Numbered from the stretch's first letter, positions 16,285 through 24,901 are shown. The stretch is 64,000 bases of DNA from Glycomyces arizonensis DSM 44726 (GCF_000482705.1 NZ_AXWO01000028.1:1-64000), one strand, 5' to 3'. Numbers and translations: made by a program. Notes: generated by a model from the letters alone, not told the origin.

Positions 16285-16914
16285 ATGGCTGATCCCTGGG
16301 AGGACCGCGTCCGCGACGCCTTGGGCACCGAGGAGCTCGCCCTCGACGGCGCCCGCGCCGTCGTCGACGTACCGGCCAGGCGCTGGCGCGAGTCGGTCCG
16401 CATCTGCCGCGACGAGCTCGGCTGCGACTTCTTCGACTGGCTCTCGGCCGTCGATGAGAGCGAGATCGGGAGTGGGAGCGGGGTCAAGAGCGGGACCGGG
16501 AGCGAGGGCAAAGGCGGCAGCGGGGTCGAGCGCGAGACCGAGGACTCCGGCCCCCAGATCCGGATCGTGGCGCACCTGTGGTCGATCGCGGCCAGGCGCG
16601 GCGTGCTGCTCAGGACCGCCGCCGACGGCCCCATGGACACCGTCACCGGCCTCTACCCCGGTGCGTCCTGGCACGAGCGCGAGACGCACGAGATGTTCGG
16701 CGTCGACTTCACCGGCCACCCGAACCTCGCGCCGCTGCTGCTGCCGCCCGAGTTCGAAGGCCACCCGCTGCGTAAGGACTTCGTGCTCGCCTCCCGCGTC
16801 GTCAAACCCTGGCCGGGCGAGAAGGAACCCGGCGGCGGGCGTGAAGGCGCGCGCAAGCGCGCCCCGAAGCGCCCGCCCGGCGTCCCCGAGAATTGGGGCC
16901 GCTCCGATGCTTGA
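16285..16914 (+). CDS. nuoC: NADH-quinone oxidoreductase subunit C-like protein
   Basis: A 209-residue protein with the 30-kDa subunit signature intact: GLYPGASWHERETHEMFGVD followed by GHPNLAPLLLPPEFEGHPLR. It is a peripheral-arm subunit near the N2 cluster. Between strands of the N-terminal domain (about residues 59-89) sits a Gly/Ser/Glu/Lys-rich linker with GSGSG and GKGGSG that canonical NuoC lacks, and the C-terminus is a basic Pro-rich tail. GGAGG precedes the ATG by 7 nt. It overlaps nuoH by 8 nt. nuoD, its normal neighbour and partner, is absent. Confidence 0.92.
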   Translation: MADPWEDRVRDALGTEELALDGARAVVDVPARRWRESVRICRDELGCDFFDWLSAVDESEIGSGSGVKSGTGSEGKGGSGVERETEDSGPQIRIVAHLWSIAARRGVLLRTAADGPMDTVTGLYPGASWHERETHEMFGVDFTGHPNLAPLLLPPEFEGHPLRKDFVLASRVVKPWPGEKEPGGGREGARKRAPKRPPGVPENWGRSDA

Positions 16915-17860
16915 GATCGCGGTCAAGCTCGTCGGCGTCGTCGCCGCGTTCCTGATCCTGCCGCTCCTCGTCGGCCAGACCGAGCACAAACTCATGGCCC
17001 ACATGCAGGGGCGGCTCGGCCCGATGCACGCCGGGCGCTTCCACGGCTGGGCCCAGCTCATCGCCGACGGCGTCAAGTTCGCGCAGAAGGAGGACCTCGT
17101 CCCCGACGGGGCCGACAAGCCGGTCTTCAAGCTCGCGCCCGCCGTCGCGCTCCTCCCGTACCTGCTGGTGCTGCTGTTCATCCCGCTCGGGCCCGGCGAC
17201 CTCGTCGGCTCGAGCCTGGAGATGGGCCTGTTCGTGGTGCTCGCGCTCGTCGGCGTCGGCGTGCTGGCCGTGCTCATGGCCGGCTGGGCCTCGGCCAACA
17301 GGTACACGCTCATTGGGGCGCTGCGCGGTGCCGCGCAGCTCATGGCCTACGAGTTGCCGCTGGTGCTGGCCGCCGCGTCCGTCGCCGTCGCGGCGGGGAC
17401 GCTGAGCCTGCCGGAGATCGTCGAGACGTGGGAGCCGTGGTGGCTGCTGTGGCAGGCTCCGGCGGCGTTCGTGTTCTTCACCGCCGGGGTCGCCGAGATC
17501 CGCAGGCCGCCGTTCGACGCGCCGGTGGCCGACTCGGAACTGGTGTTCGGCTACCTCACCGAGTACGCGGGGCTGCGGTTCGCGCTGCTGCTGCTCGCCG
17601 AGTACGCCGGGATCGTGGTCATCTCGGCGCTGACGTCGGTGCTGTTCCTCGGCGGCTGGAAAGGACCCGGGCCCGACTCGCTCGGCTGGCTGTGGACGCT
17701 GGTGAAGACCGGCGCGCTGTCGATGGTCGTCATCTGGCTGCGCGTGGCCTGGCCGAGGCTCAGGGTCGATCAGATCCAGGCGCTGTGCTGGAAGGGCCTG
17801 GTGCCGCTCGCGCTCGCGCAACTCGTCGTGACGACGGTCGTCGCGCTCGCGCTGCGCTGA
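16907..17860 (+). CDS. nuoH: NADH-quinone oxidoreductase subunit H-like protein
   Basis: A 317-residue membrane protein with eight or so helices. Hallmarks: QTEHKLMAHMQGRLGPMHAG near the N-terminus and AEIRRPPFDAPVADSELVFG plus YLTEY in the quinone-channel loop. It anchors the peripheral arm and forms the quinone chamber with NuoA, B and D. Two substitutions relative to canonical NuoH are seen in the loop (RRPPFD for NRxPFD; VAD for PEAE). It ends the cluster, converging with ruc 4 bp later; no further nuo genes follow. Confidence 0.93.
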   Translation: MLEIAVKLVGVVAAFLILPLLVGQTEHKLMAHMQGRLGPMHAGRFHGWAQLIADGVKFAQKEDLVPDGADKPVFKLAPAVALLPYLLVLLFIPLGPGDLVGSSLEMGLFVVLALVGVGVLAVLMAGWASANRYTLIGALRGAAQLMAYELPLVLAAASVAVAAGTLSLPEIVETWEPWWLLWQAPAAFVFFTAGVAEIRRPPFDAPVADSELVFGYLTEYAGLRFALLLLAEYAGIVVISALTSVLFLGGWKGPGPDSLGWLWTLVKTGALSMVVIWLRVAWPRLRVDQIQALCWKGLVPLALAQLVVTTVVALALR

Positions 17861-17864
17861 AAGC

Positions 17865-18182
17865 TCAGGCGGCCTTCGACGCGCTCTTCGATTCCGACTT
17901 CGCGGCGGGCTTGGCCTCGCCCTTGGAGGCGGACTCCTTCTTCTCGGCCTTCTTCTCGCCGTTCTGGGAGCCGTTGCCGCTCAGCGAGCTCGAACCGGTC
18001 GAGCGGGAGTCGGTGCGGTAGAACCCGCTGCCCTTGAAGGTGACGCCGACGTTGCCGAAGACCTTGCGCAGGGCGCCCTTGGTCTCGCAGGAGGGGCAGT
18101 CGGTCAGGCGCGCTTCGCTGAACGACTGGTGGCGGTCGAACTCGTACCCGCACTCCTTGCAGCGGTATTCGTAGACAGGCAC
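17865..18182 (-). CDS. ruc: FmdB-family zinc-ribbon protein, Ruc-type chaperone
   Basis: A 105-residue protein. An N-terminal FmdB zinc ribbon with Cys8, Cys11, Cys29 and Cys32 is followed from about residue 55 by a disordered Lys/Ser/Ala/Glu tail. This architecture and the neighbouring folate enzyme, galU, moeA and rimJ match M. tuberculosis Rv0991c (Ruc), described as a redox-regulated chaperone working with DnaK and repressed by HrcA (from memory). A perfect CIRCE element lies about 80 bp upstream here, in agreement. GTG start with GGAGGAG 5 nt upstream. Confidence 0.82.
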   Translation of the reverse strand: MPVYEYRCKECGYEFDRHQSFSEARLTDCPSCETKGALRKVFGNVGVTFKGSGFYRTDSRSTGSSSLSGNGSQNGEKKAEKKESASKGEAKPAAKSESKSASKAA

Positions 18183-18259
18183 GTCTCTCCTCCAGCGGTG
18201 GCAGGCCAAATCGGCGGTCAGCGGGGTCGCCGAGCCGGGTCGCGCTCAGACCGGGATCG

Positions 18260-18289
18260 ACATTAGCACTCAACACACTGGAGTGCTAA
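18260..18289 (-). promoter_or_regulatory. CIRCE element over the ruc promoter
   Basis: Perfect consensus TTAGCACTC-N9-GAGTGCTAA at 18263-18289, the binding site of the HrcA heat-shock repressor. On the minus strand TTAGCA (-35) and TAATGT (-10, 18260-18265) are spaced 18 bp, so the operator lies on the promoter. The gene to the right runs away from it, so ruc is the target. Confidence 0.92.
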
Positions 18290-18397
18290 TCCCATCCCGC
18301 CTGGCAGTGACGATTCCCGCAGTCGCCTCGGCCACGGCCGACCGGCGGCCGCGCGGCCGCCGGAGCTGCCGATGTTCCGTGAACGGGGCAGCGCGCG

Positions 18398-19018
18398 TCA
18401 CCCGGCGGGCGTGTAGCCGCCGGTCGGGGTGACCACGCCGGTCACCGGCCGGTCGTGCCGCTCCGCGGGCACCGCGAGGCCGAACTCGCCGTCGCGCAGC
18501 AGCGCCACCACCGGCACCGCGGGAGCGAGCCGCGCCAGCGCCCGGTCGTAGCAGCCGCCGCCCCGCCCGAGCCTGATCCCGTCATGTGAGACGGCCAGTC
18601 CGGGGACGATCACGGCCCCGGCCCGCCCGATCGCCTCGACGCCGCACGCCGGGGCGACCTCCTCGCTGCCACGAGGCCCGGTCAGCGCGATGCCGCTCCA
18701 CGGCCGCTCCGCCGTGCCCGGAGTGACCACATGGGACCCGAGCACGGTCCAGTCGAGGTCGTTGTCCGGCAAGGTGACCGGCAGCAGCACCGTATAGCGC
18801 TCGGCGAGCCGCTCGGGCAGTTCGCGCCGCAGCATCGCGCACGGCTCGGAGCCGAACGGCCGGTACGCGGCGACCGTCGCGCCCTCGTCCAGCGCCTCGT
18901 CGAGGAACGCCCGCAAGGCGTTCCACGTCGCCGCGTCGGCCGCCGCCCTGTCGCCGGGCGGCATCGCCTTTCTGGCGCCCAGGAGCCGCGTCCTGGCGTT
19001 ATCCTTTGCTGTGATCAC
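18398..19018 (-). CDS. 5-formyltetrahydrofolate cyclo-ligase
   Basis: A 206-residue enzyme that converts 5-formyl-THF with ATP to 5,10-methenyl-THF. The C-terminal signature RLGRGGGCYDRALARL binds ATP/Mg, and GVEAIGRAGAVIVPGLAVS is the preceding conserved strand-loop. The GTG at 19018 has AGGAG 4 nt upstream; a GTG four codons earlier lies inside that site. Its pairing with ruc and divergent galU is conserved in mycobacteria (from memory). Confidence 0.9.
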   Translation of the reverse strand: MITAKDNARTRLLGARKAMPPGDRAAADAATWNALRAFLDEALDEGATVAAYRPFGSEPCAMLRRELPERLAERYTVLLPVTLPDNDLDWTVLGSHVVTPGTAERPWSGIALTGPRGSEEVAPACGVEAIGRAGAVIVPGLAVSHDGIRLGRGGGCYDRALARLAPAVPVVALLRDGEFGLAVPAERHDRPVTGVVTPTGGYTPAG

Positions 19019-19176
19019 GATGCTCCTCACTGTGATCGCCGCTCACCTCGGCAACCTCCACCGAATGGCGAGTGCGATTCATCCTTTCGGTCATACCTGA
19101 TTGAATGACCGTGCCGTGTCGTGTCGAATCGGTAGCTCTAGGTAGTCTTCTAGGGAGTGAACTTGAGGGGGCTTCG

Positions 19177-21156
19177 GTGTCGCTGCGTTCACGGCTCACC
19201 ACGGCGTTCCTCGTCGTCGTGCTGGGGCCGGTCTTGGTGGGGGCCGTCTTCGTCGCTGCCATCATGTCCCATCTGGCGGACGCCCGCGAAGCGGCGCTGG
19301 CGGACTCGGCGGTCACCATGGTCGACTCCACCCTCGGCACCATCTGCGAACGGATCCAGGCCTCCGCGGCCGCGGTGGCCCTCAGCCACCGTAGCGGCGG
19401 CGAGGAGAACACCATCGAGATGGCCCGGCTCGTCGTCGGCCGCGACGTCGTCGACGGCGTCGTCTTCTCGGCCCTGGTGGAGGCCGAAGCCGCGTCGGCC
19501 CAGAGCGTCGGCGCCGAGGCCCCCGCGGGCACCTGGATCGACTGCGGCGGCGTCACTCCCATCGGCGACCGGCCCGTCGTCGCCCTCGCCTCCCAGGCCG
19601 CCGTCGCGAACCCCGACGGCAGCCTCTCGACCTTCACGGTGTTCCGCGTCGTCGACCGGGACTTCCTCGCCTCGGTCGCCGACGCCGCCGACGCCGAGCT
19701 GATCCTCCAGGACGGGCGCGGCGAGCCGCTGTCGGTCGGCGCCTCCGACGCCGGCGCCTGGGCCACCACCGACACGCTCCTGCCGCTGCGCGTCGGCACC
19801 GCCTCCACCGACTTCACCCCCATGTACTGGACGCTCGCCGCGATGGTGGCCGCCTCGGGGGTCTGCGCCCTCGCGCTGGCCGCCTGGCTCGCCCGCTCGA
19901 CCACCCGGCCGCTCGCCGAGCTCTCCGGCGCCGCCGAGCGCGTCGCCGACGGCGACCTCGACGCCCGCGTCCCCGTCCACGGCGGCGACGAGGTCGCCCA
20001 GCTCGCCCTCAGCTTCAACCGCATGACCGCCCAGACCCAGACGTACGTCCAGGCCCTCACCGCCTCCAGGGACCAGATGCGGGGCCAGCTCGGCTGGCTC
20101 GGCCAGACGCTGACGGCCACCCTCGACCTCGACCGGATCCTCGAGGTCATCCTCGACACCGCGATGGTCACCACGAACGCCGAGGCCGGACTCGTCATGC
20201 TCGCCGACGTCGGCGACGCCGACCAGCTCCTCCAGCGCGCCGGCGAAGGCGACCTCGGCATCACCGAGCCCGCCGCCGTCCGCATCGGCGAGGGCATCAT
20301 CGGCTCGATCGCCGCCGCCGGGACCCCCGCGCACGGCCGCATCGTCGACGGCCGCTTCGGCGGGCGGCAGCGCTCGCCCACCGAGCCGGACGCGCGCACG
20401 ATCGTCGCCGTGCCCTTCAGCGGCCGCGGCGTCCCCGAACCCGAGCACCCCGGAATGCGCCGGGCCGCCTCCGAAGACGAGGCCGCCGAATCCGACGGCG
20501 AAGGCGGCGTCCTCGGCGTCCTCGTCCTCTACAACCGGGTCGCCGCCCTCGGCTTCGAGGACGCCGACGTCGAGACGCTCAAGACCTTCGCCGGGCAGGC
20601 CGCCGTCGCCGTCGAGAACGTCCTGCTGCACCGCCAAGTCCAGCGCCTGAGCCTCACCGACCCGCTCACCGGGCTGTGGAACTACCGGTTCATGCAGACC
20701 TCGCTGCGACGCGAGGCCGAGCGGGCGCGGCGCTACCAGCGGCCCAGCGCGCTGCTCGCCATCGACCTCGACCGGTTCAAGGCCGTCAACGACACCTACG
20801 GGCACCCCGTCGGCGACCAGGTGCTCGTGGAGCTGGCGCGGCGCATCACCGGCCAGATCCGCGAGGTCGACCTGGCGTTCAGGCACGGCGGCGAGGAGTT
20901 CACGGTGCTGCTGCCCGAGACCGACGCCGCGGGCGGCGCCGCCTGCGCCGAGCGCCTCGGCCGGGCCGTCGCCGACCGGCCGTTCAAGGTCAACGACGTC
21001 GAAGGCGGCCTGGAACTGCGCATCACCGTCTCGGTCGGCATCGCCGTCATCGGCCAGCACGCCGACACCGCCGCCGGAGCCCTGACCGCCGCCGACGAGG
21101 CCCTGTACGCCGCGAAGGCCGCCGGGCGCGACACCTGGCGCATCGCCACCGCCTGA
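19177..21156 (+). CDS. Membrane GAF-GGDEF protein (diguanylate cyclase)
   Basis: A 659-residue sensor. Order: membrane helix (about 5-30), extracytoplasmic sensing domain (30-205), second helix (about 215-238), HAMP (TRPLAELSGAAERVADGDLD), GAF (about 310-480) and GGDEF. The active-site loop is GGEEF (RHGGEEFTVLLPE), and DLDRFKAVNDTYGHPVGD is the substrate-binding helix, so cyclase activity is expected: 2 GTP to cyclic di-GMP. The GTG start has GAGGGGG upstream. It lies between the folate gene and galU, which adjoin in mycobacteria, so it looks like a lineage insertion. In Streptomyces c-di-GMP controls development through BldD. Confidence 0.92.
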   Translation: MSLRSRLTTAFLVVVLGPVLVGAVFVAAIMSHLADAREAALADSAVTMVDSTLGTICERIQASAAAVALSHRSGGEENTIEMARLVVGRDVVDGVVFSALVEAEAASAQSVGAEAPAGTWIDCGGVTPIGDRPVVALASQAAVANPDGSLSTFTVFRVVDRDFLASVADAADAELILQDGRGEPLSVGASDAGAWATTDTLLPLRVGTASTDFTPMYWTLAAMVAASGVCALALAAWLARSTTRPLAELSGAAERVADGDLDARVPVHGGDEVAQLALSFNRMTAQTQTYVQALTASRDQMRGQLGWLGQTLTATLDLDRILEVILDTAMVTTNAEAGLVMLADVGDADQLLQRAGEGDLGITEPAAVRIGEGIIGSIAAAGTPAHGRIVDGRFGGRQRSPTEPDARTIVAVPFSGRGVPEPEHPGMRRAASEDEAAESDGEGGVLGVLVLYNRVAALGFEDADVETLKTFAGQAAVAVENVLLHRQVQRLSLTDPLTGLWNYRFMQTSLRREAERARRYQRPSALLAIDLDRFKAVNDTYGHPVGDQVLVELARRITGQIREVDLAFRHGGEEFTVLLPETDAAGGAACAERLGRAVADRPFKVNDVEGGLELRITVSVGIAVIGQHADTAAGALTAADEALYAAKAAGRDTWRIATA

Positions 21157-21244
21157 GGCCCGTCCGCTTCGGACCGATATCATCCGTTTCGTTTTCTTCG
21201 GGTGGTGGGCATCCCACACGGTGTGGTCACGATACGCTCGCCCT

Positions 21245-22135
21245 ATGTCAGATACCTTGCGCCGCGCCACCAAGGCCGTCATTCCCGCAGCGGGCAACGC
21301 CACCCGCTTCCTCCCGGTCACCAAGGCCGTCCCCAAGGAACTCCTGCCGCTGATCGACAAGCCGGTCCTGGAGTACATCGTCGAAGAGGCCGCCGCCGCC
21401 GGAGCCGACGACGTCCTCCTCGTCACCGCCCGCGGCAAGGACACCATGGTCGACTACTTCGACGCCAGGCCCGACCTCGAGGCGTTCCTCGCCGAGAAGG
21501 GCAAGGACGCCGCCATCGAGGCGATCAAGGCCCCCGAGCGCCTCGCCGAGATCCACGCGATCCGCCAGGGCACCGCCCTCGGCCTCGGCCACGCCGTCGG
21601 CCGCGCCGCCGCCCACGTCGGCGACGAGCCGTTCGCCGTCCTCCTCGGCGACGAGTTCTGCGACCTCGGCGACGCGCTCCTGCCGCGCATGATGGACCTC
21701 CAGGCCGAGACCGGCGGCATCGTCCTGGCGCTCATGGAGGTCCCCAAGGAGGACGTCGCCCGCTGGGGCATCGCCTCGGTCGCCCCGACCGGCGACGCCG
21801 ACATCGTCGAGGTCACCGGTCTGGTCGAGAAGCCCTCCGTTGACGAGGCCCCCTCGAATCTCAGTCTCATCGGGCGCTACGTCCTGCCCGGCTCGATCTT
21901 CCCCGTCCTCGACGCCACCGAGCCCGGCAGCGGCGGTGAGATCCAACTCACCGACGCCATGGACACGATGCGCGCCAAGGGGACCCCAGTGCACGGGGTC
22001 ATCTTCCGCGGCAAGCGCTACGACACCGGCCAGCCGACCGCCTACCTCCAGACGCTGGTGGAACTCGCGACCGAGCGGGAAGACTTGCCCGGCTTCAACG
22101 CCTGGCTGCGTGAATTCAGTGCGACACTGGACTAG
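21245..22135 (+). CDS. galU: UTP-glucose-1-phosphate uridylyltransferase
   Basis: A 296-residue nucleotidyltransferase making UDP-glucose for envelope glycans and trehalose. Visible motifs: KAVIPAAGNATRFLPVTKAV (nucleotide-binding, with the KE of VPKELLP), DKPVLEYIVEEA, and the sugar-binding VEKPSVDEAPSNL. The start at MSDTLRRATK gives the usual length. First of galU-moeA-rimJ, an order shared with mycobacteria. Confidence 0.95.
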   Translation: MSDTLRRATKAVIPAAGNATRFLPVTKAVPKELLPLIDKPVLEYIVEEAAAAGADDVLLVTARGKDTMVDYFDARPDLEAFLAEKGKDAAIEAIKAPERLAEIHAIRQGTALGLGHAVGRAAAHVGDEPFAVLLGDEFCDLGDALLPRMMDLQAETGGIVLALMEVPKEDVARWGIASVAPTGDADIVEVTGLVEKPSVDEAPSNLSLIGRYVLPGSIFPVLDATEPGSGGEIQLTDAMDTMRAKGTPVHGVIFRGKRYDTGQPTAYLQTLVELATEREDLPGFNAWLREFSATLD

Positions 22136-22215
22136 CTGACAACACCGCCGAGTGCAGGGCCGACGGCCCTCACGCGGCGGCCACGCTGGGGACTCGACAA
22201 ACGGGGGGCTGAGGA

Positions 22216-23454
22216 GTGAAGGGGAGCGGCGAAGCGACGCCACTGGCGGATTTCCTGTCGAAGGCGCTGGCCCTCGTCCGCCCCCTGCCGCCCACCGACG
22301 TCGACATGACCCGCTCGACCGGGTCGGTCCTCGCCGAGGACGTCACCAGCCCCGGGCCGCTGCCCGCCTTCGACTACGCCGCCATCGACGGCTACGCCGC
22401 GGCCGCCGAGGACCTCGCCGGGGCCAGCCCCGAGCGGGGCGTCGGCCTCAAGGTCCTCGGCGACCTCGCCGCCTCTTCGTGGCGGCCCGTCCGCCTCGTC
22501 CCCGGCACCTGCTTCGCCGTCGCCGCCGGAGCCCCGCTCCCGGTCGGCGCCGACATCGTCGTGCCCCTGGCGTGGACCGACGAGGGCATGGCCACCGTCG
22601 AGGTCCGCCAGGTGCCCCGCCGCGGCCACGGCGTGCGGCGCCTGGGCTCCGAGCGCGCCGCCGGAGAGATCCTCGCCTACGAGGGCCGCCGCATCACGCC
22701 GCAGCTCATCGGGCTCCTCGCCGCCGCGGGCGTCGCCGACGTCGTCGTGCGCCCCACCCCGCGCGTCGTCGTCATCGCCACCGGCGACGAACTGGTCGAC
22801 ACCGGCCGCCCCTCCCAGCCCGGCCAGCTCATCGACGTCAACTCCCACCTCGTGACCGCCGCCGCCTCCGAGGCCGGCGCCCACGCCTACCGCGTCGGCA
22901 TCTGCGACGACGAGCCCGACGCGCTGCGCACCGTCCTCGACGACCAGATCCTCCGCGCCGACCTCGTCATCACCACCGGCGGCACCGGCACCGGCCCCGG
23001 CGACATGGTCCGCCGCACGCTCTCGAGGGACGGCGCCGTCTCCTTCGACCCCGTCGCCGTGTACCTGTGCGAGACCATGGGCTTCGGCACCATCGGGCCC
23101 GAAGAGGTGCCCATCGTGTGCCTGCCAGGCGACCCCGTCTCCGCGCAGATCGCCTTCGAGACGATCGCCCGCCCCCTCGTCCAGCGCCTCGCCGGTGCCG
23201 AGCCGGTATTTCGGCCCAGCGTGCGCGCCAACCTGACCGAGCCCGTATCCTCACCGAACGGGCTGCGCGAATTCCGCCCGGTCCGCGTCGCCGAACGCCG
23301 CGGCGGCGGCTACACCGTGGCCCCGCTGGGTCCGACCTCTTACACGCTCACCGGACTCGCCGAGGCCACCGGCCTGATGACGGTCGGTGAGAACGCCACC
23401 CGGGTGCCCGCCGGGTCGACCGTCGACGTGCTCCTGCTGGACCGAAACCGATGA
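22216..23454 (+). CDS. moeA: Molybdopterin molybdotransferase
   Basis: A 412-residue MoeA/Glp protein inserting molybdate into adenylated molybdopterin. Domain order I-IV is complete: FDYAAIDGYA, then the MoCF-like core VVIATGDELVDTGRPSQPGQ and TTGGTGTGPGDMV, then CLPGDPVSAQIAFE, and the C-terminal beta domain. GTG start. The Asp of the usual AxDGYA motif is retained. The region around its stop contains an 18-bp sequence repeated just before the next gene. Confidence 0.95.
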   Translation: MKGSGEATPLADFLSKALALVRPLPPTDVDMTRSTGSVLAEDVTSPGPLPAFDYAAIDGYAAAAEDLAGASPERGVGLKVLGDLAASSWRPVRLVPGTCFAVAAGAPLPVGADIVVPLAWTDEGMATVEVRQVPRRGHGVRRLGSERAAGEILAYEGRRITPQLIGLLAAAGVADVVVRPTPRVVVIATGDELVDTGRPSQPGQLIDVNSHLVTAAASEAGAHAYRVGICDDEPDALRTVLDDQILRADLVITTGGTGTGPGDMVRRTLSRDGAVSFDPVAVYLCETMGFGTIGPEEVPIVCLPGDPVSAQIAFETIARPLVQRLAGAEPVFRPSVRANLTEPVSSPNGLREFRPVRVAERRGGGYTVAPLGPTSYTLTGLAEATGLMTVGENATRVPAGSTVDVLLLDRNR

Positions 23455-23491
23455 CGCCATCCCTACACGCACAGCTTTTGGATCGAAACCG

Positions 23492-24121
23492 ATGACCCTT
23501 TCCAACCCCGGCTGGCCCGTGGAACTCAGCCACGGCGACGTGAGCGTGCGGCCCTTTCGCCGCACCGACGCCAAGCGCTGGTCCGACCTGCGCCGCTCGA
23601 ACGAGGCCTGGCTCGCCCCCTGGGAGCCCGGCACCGGCACCACCTGGCACGAGGCGCACTCGCCCGCCGCGTTCCGCGCCATGCTCCGCGGCCTCAAACG
23701 CTCGGTCAAGGACGGCAGCAGCTGGCCGCTCGCCGTGTGCTGGCAAGGCGAGCTCGCCGGCGGCCTCACCGTCGGCAACATCGTGCGCCGCGCGTTCGGC
23801 TCGGCCTACGCCGGCTACTGGATCGACCGCGGCCACGCCGGGCGCGGCATCACCGCCACGGCGCTCGCCATCGTCGTCGACCACGCGCTGACCGTCGGGC
23901 GACTGCACCGCATCGAGGTCAACATCCGGCCCGAGAACGGCCCGTCGAACCGGGTCGCCGAGAAGCTCGGCCTGCGCCGCGAGGGACTGCACAAGCGCTA
24001 CCTCTATATCGACGGCGACTGGCGGGACCACTACGGGTACGCCGTCACCGCCGAGGAGATCGCCACCGAGCGCATGATCGACCGCCTGGAGCGGCTCAAG
24101 CGGGCCGAGTCACACCACTGA
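23492..24121 (+). CDS. GNAT N-acetyltransferase, RimJ/RimL type
   Basis: A 209-residue acetyltransferase of the ribosomal-protein N-terminal acetylase group. The acetyl-CoA pyrophosphate loop is in GYWIDRGHAGRGITATALAI, and the C-terminal NGPSNRVAEKLGLRREGL is typical of RimJ. It lies after moeA as in mycobacteria. The ATG follows TGGATCGAAACCG with no purine-rich ribosome site. That sequence is a near-copy of the moeA tail, so the start may be set by readthrough or by recent duplication. Its end overlaps the convergent map gene by 12 nt. Confidence 0.88.
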   Translation: MTLSNPGWPVELSHGDVSVRPFRRTDAKRWSDLRRSNEAWLAPWEPGTGTTWHEAHSPAAFRAMLRGLKRSVKDGSSWPLAVCWQGELAGGLTVGNIVRRAFGSAYAGYWIDRGHAGRGITATALAIVVDHALTVGRLHRIEVNIRPENGPSNRVAEKLGLRREGLHKRYLYIDGDWRDHYGYAVTAEEIATERMIDRLERLKRAESHH

Positions 24122-24883
24122 CCGGTCGGTGAGGACGATCGGCTCGCCGTCGGTGACCGCGATCGTGTGCTCCACGTGGGCGCCGCGCGAGCCGTCGGCG
24201 CTGCGCAGCGTCCAGCCGTCGGCGTCGTAGCGGATCCGGTCGGTCGTGTGCAGGAACCACGGCTCGATCGCGATGACCAGGCCCGGCTTGAGCCGAAGGC
24301 CCCGCCCGGGGCGGCCGTCGTTGGGCACCTGCGGGTCGCCGTGCATCTCGCGGCCGACGCCGTGCCCGCCGAAGTCGGTGTTGATCGTCAGGCCCTCGGC
24401 CCGAGCCACGGCGGCGATCGCCGCCGAGACGTCCCCGAGCTTGTGCTCGGGCCTCGCCGCGGCGATCCCCGCCTCCAAGGCGCGCGTGGCCGTGTCGATG
24501 AGCTTGACGTCCTCGTCCCTCGGCGTGCCGACGACGACGCTGATCGCCGAGTCGGCCACCCAGCCGTCCACGTTCGCGGCGAAGTCGAGGCTGAGCAGGT
24601 CCCCGTCGCGCAGCCGGTAGTCGTGCGGCAGGCCGTGGAGGACCGCGTCGTTGACCGAGGTGCACAGCACCTTCCCGAACGGGCGGGCGCCGAAGGACGG
24701 GTGGTAGTCGACGTAGCAGGAGACCGCCCCGGCCTCCTTGATGCGGCGCGCGGCCAGCTCGTCGAGGTCGAGCAGGTTGACGCCGACGTCGGCGGCCTGC
24801 GCGAGCGCGGTCAGCGTCTCGGCGACGAAGCGGCCGGCGGGCCGCATCTGCTCGATCTCCCGAGGGGAGTGCAGCTCGATCAT
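24110..24883 (-). CDS. map: Methionine aminopeptidase, type I
   Basis: A 257-residue metalloprotease removing initiator Met. Expected residues are present: His83 (VLHGLP), Asp100 and Asp111 as metal ligands, the GGHGVGREMH His pair, and Glu in AIEPWF and VEHTI. No N-terminal zinc-finger or SH3 extension. It is divergent from a small XRE regulator whose operators lie in the 53-bp gap, so unlike a housekeeping copy its expression may be regulated. Most actinomycetes carry a second map elsewhere (general knowledge). Confidence 0.93.
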   Translation of the reverse strand: MIELHSPREIEQMRPAGRFVAETLTALAQAADVGVNLLDLDELAARRIKEAGAVSCYVDYHPSFGARPFGKVLCTSVNDAVLHGLPHDYRLRDGDLLSLDFAANVDGWVADSAISVVVGTPRDEDVKLIDTATRALEAGIAAARPEHKLGDVSAAIAAVARAEGLTINTDFGGHGVGREMHGDPQVPNDGRPGRGLRLKPGLVIAIEPWFLHTTDRIRYDADGWTLRSADGSRGAHVEHTIAVTDGEPIVLTDRSVV

Positions 24884-24901
24884 GGTGGGCCTTTCAAAAG
24901 A

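Noticed and set aside
19189-21447. A 752-codon antisense frame over the GAF-GGDEF gene
   Set aside because: Same GC-rich artefact; composition is Gly/Ala/Val/Asp repeats without recognisable folds.
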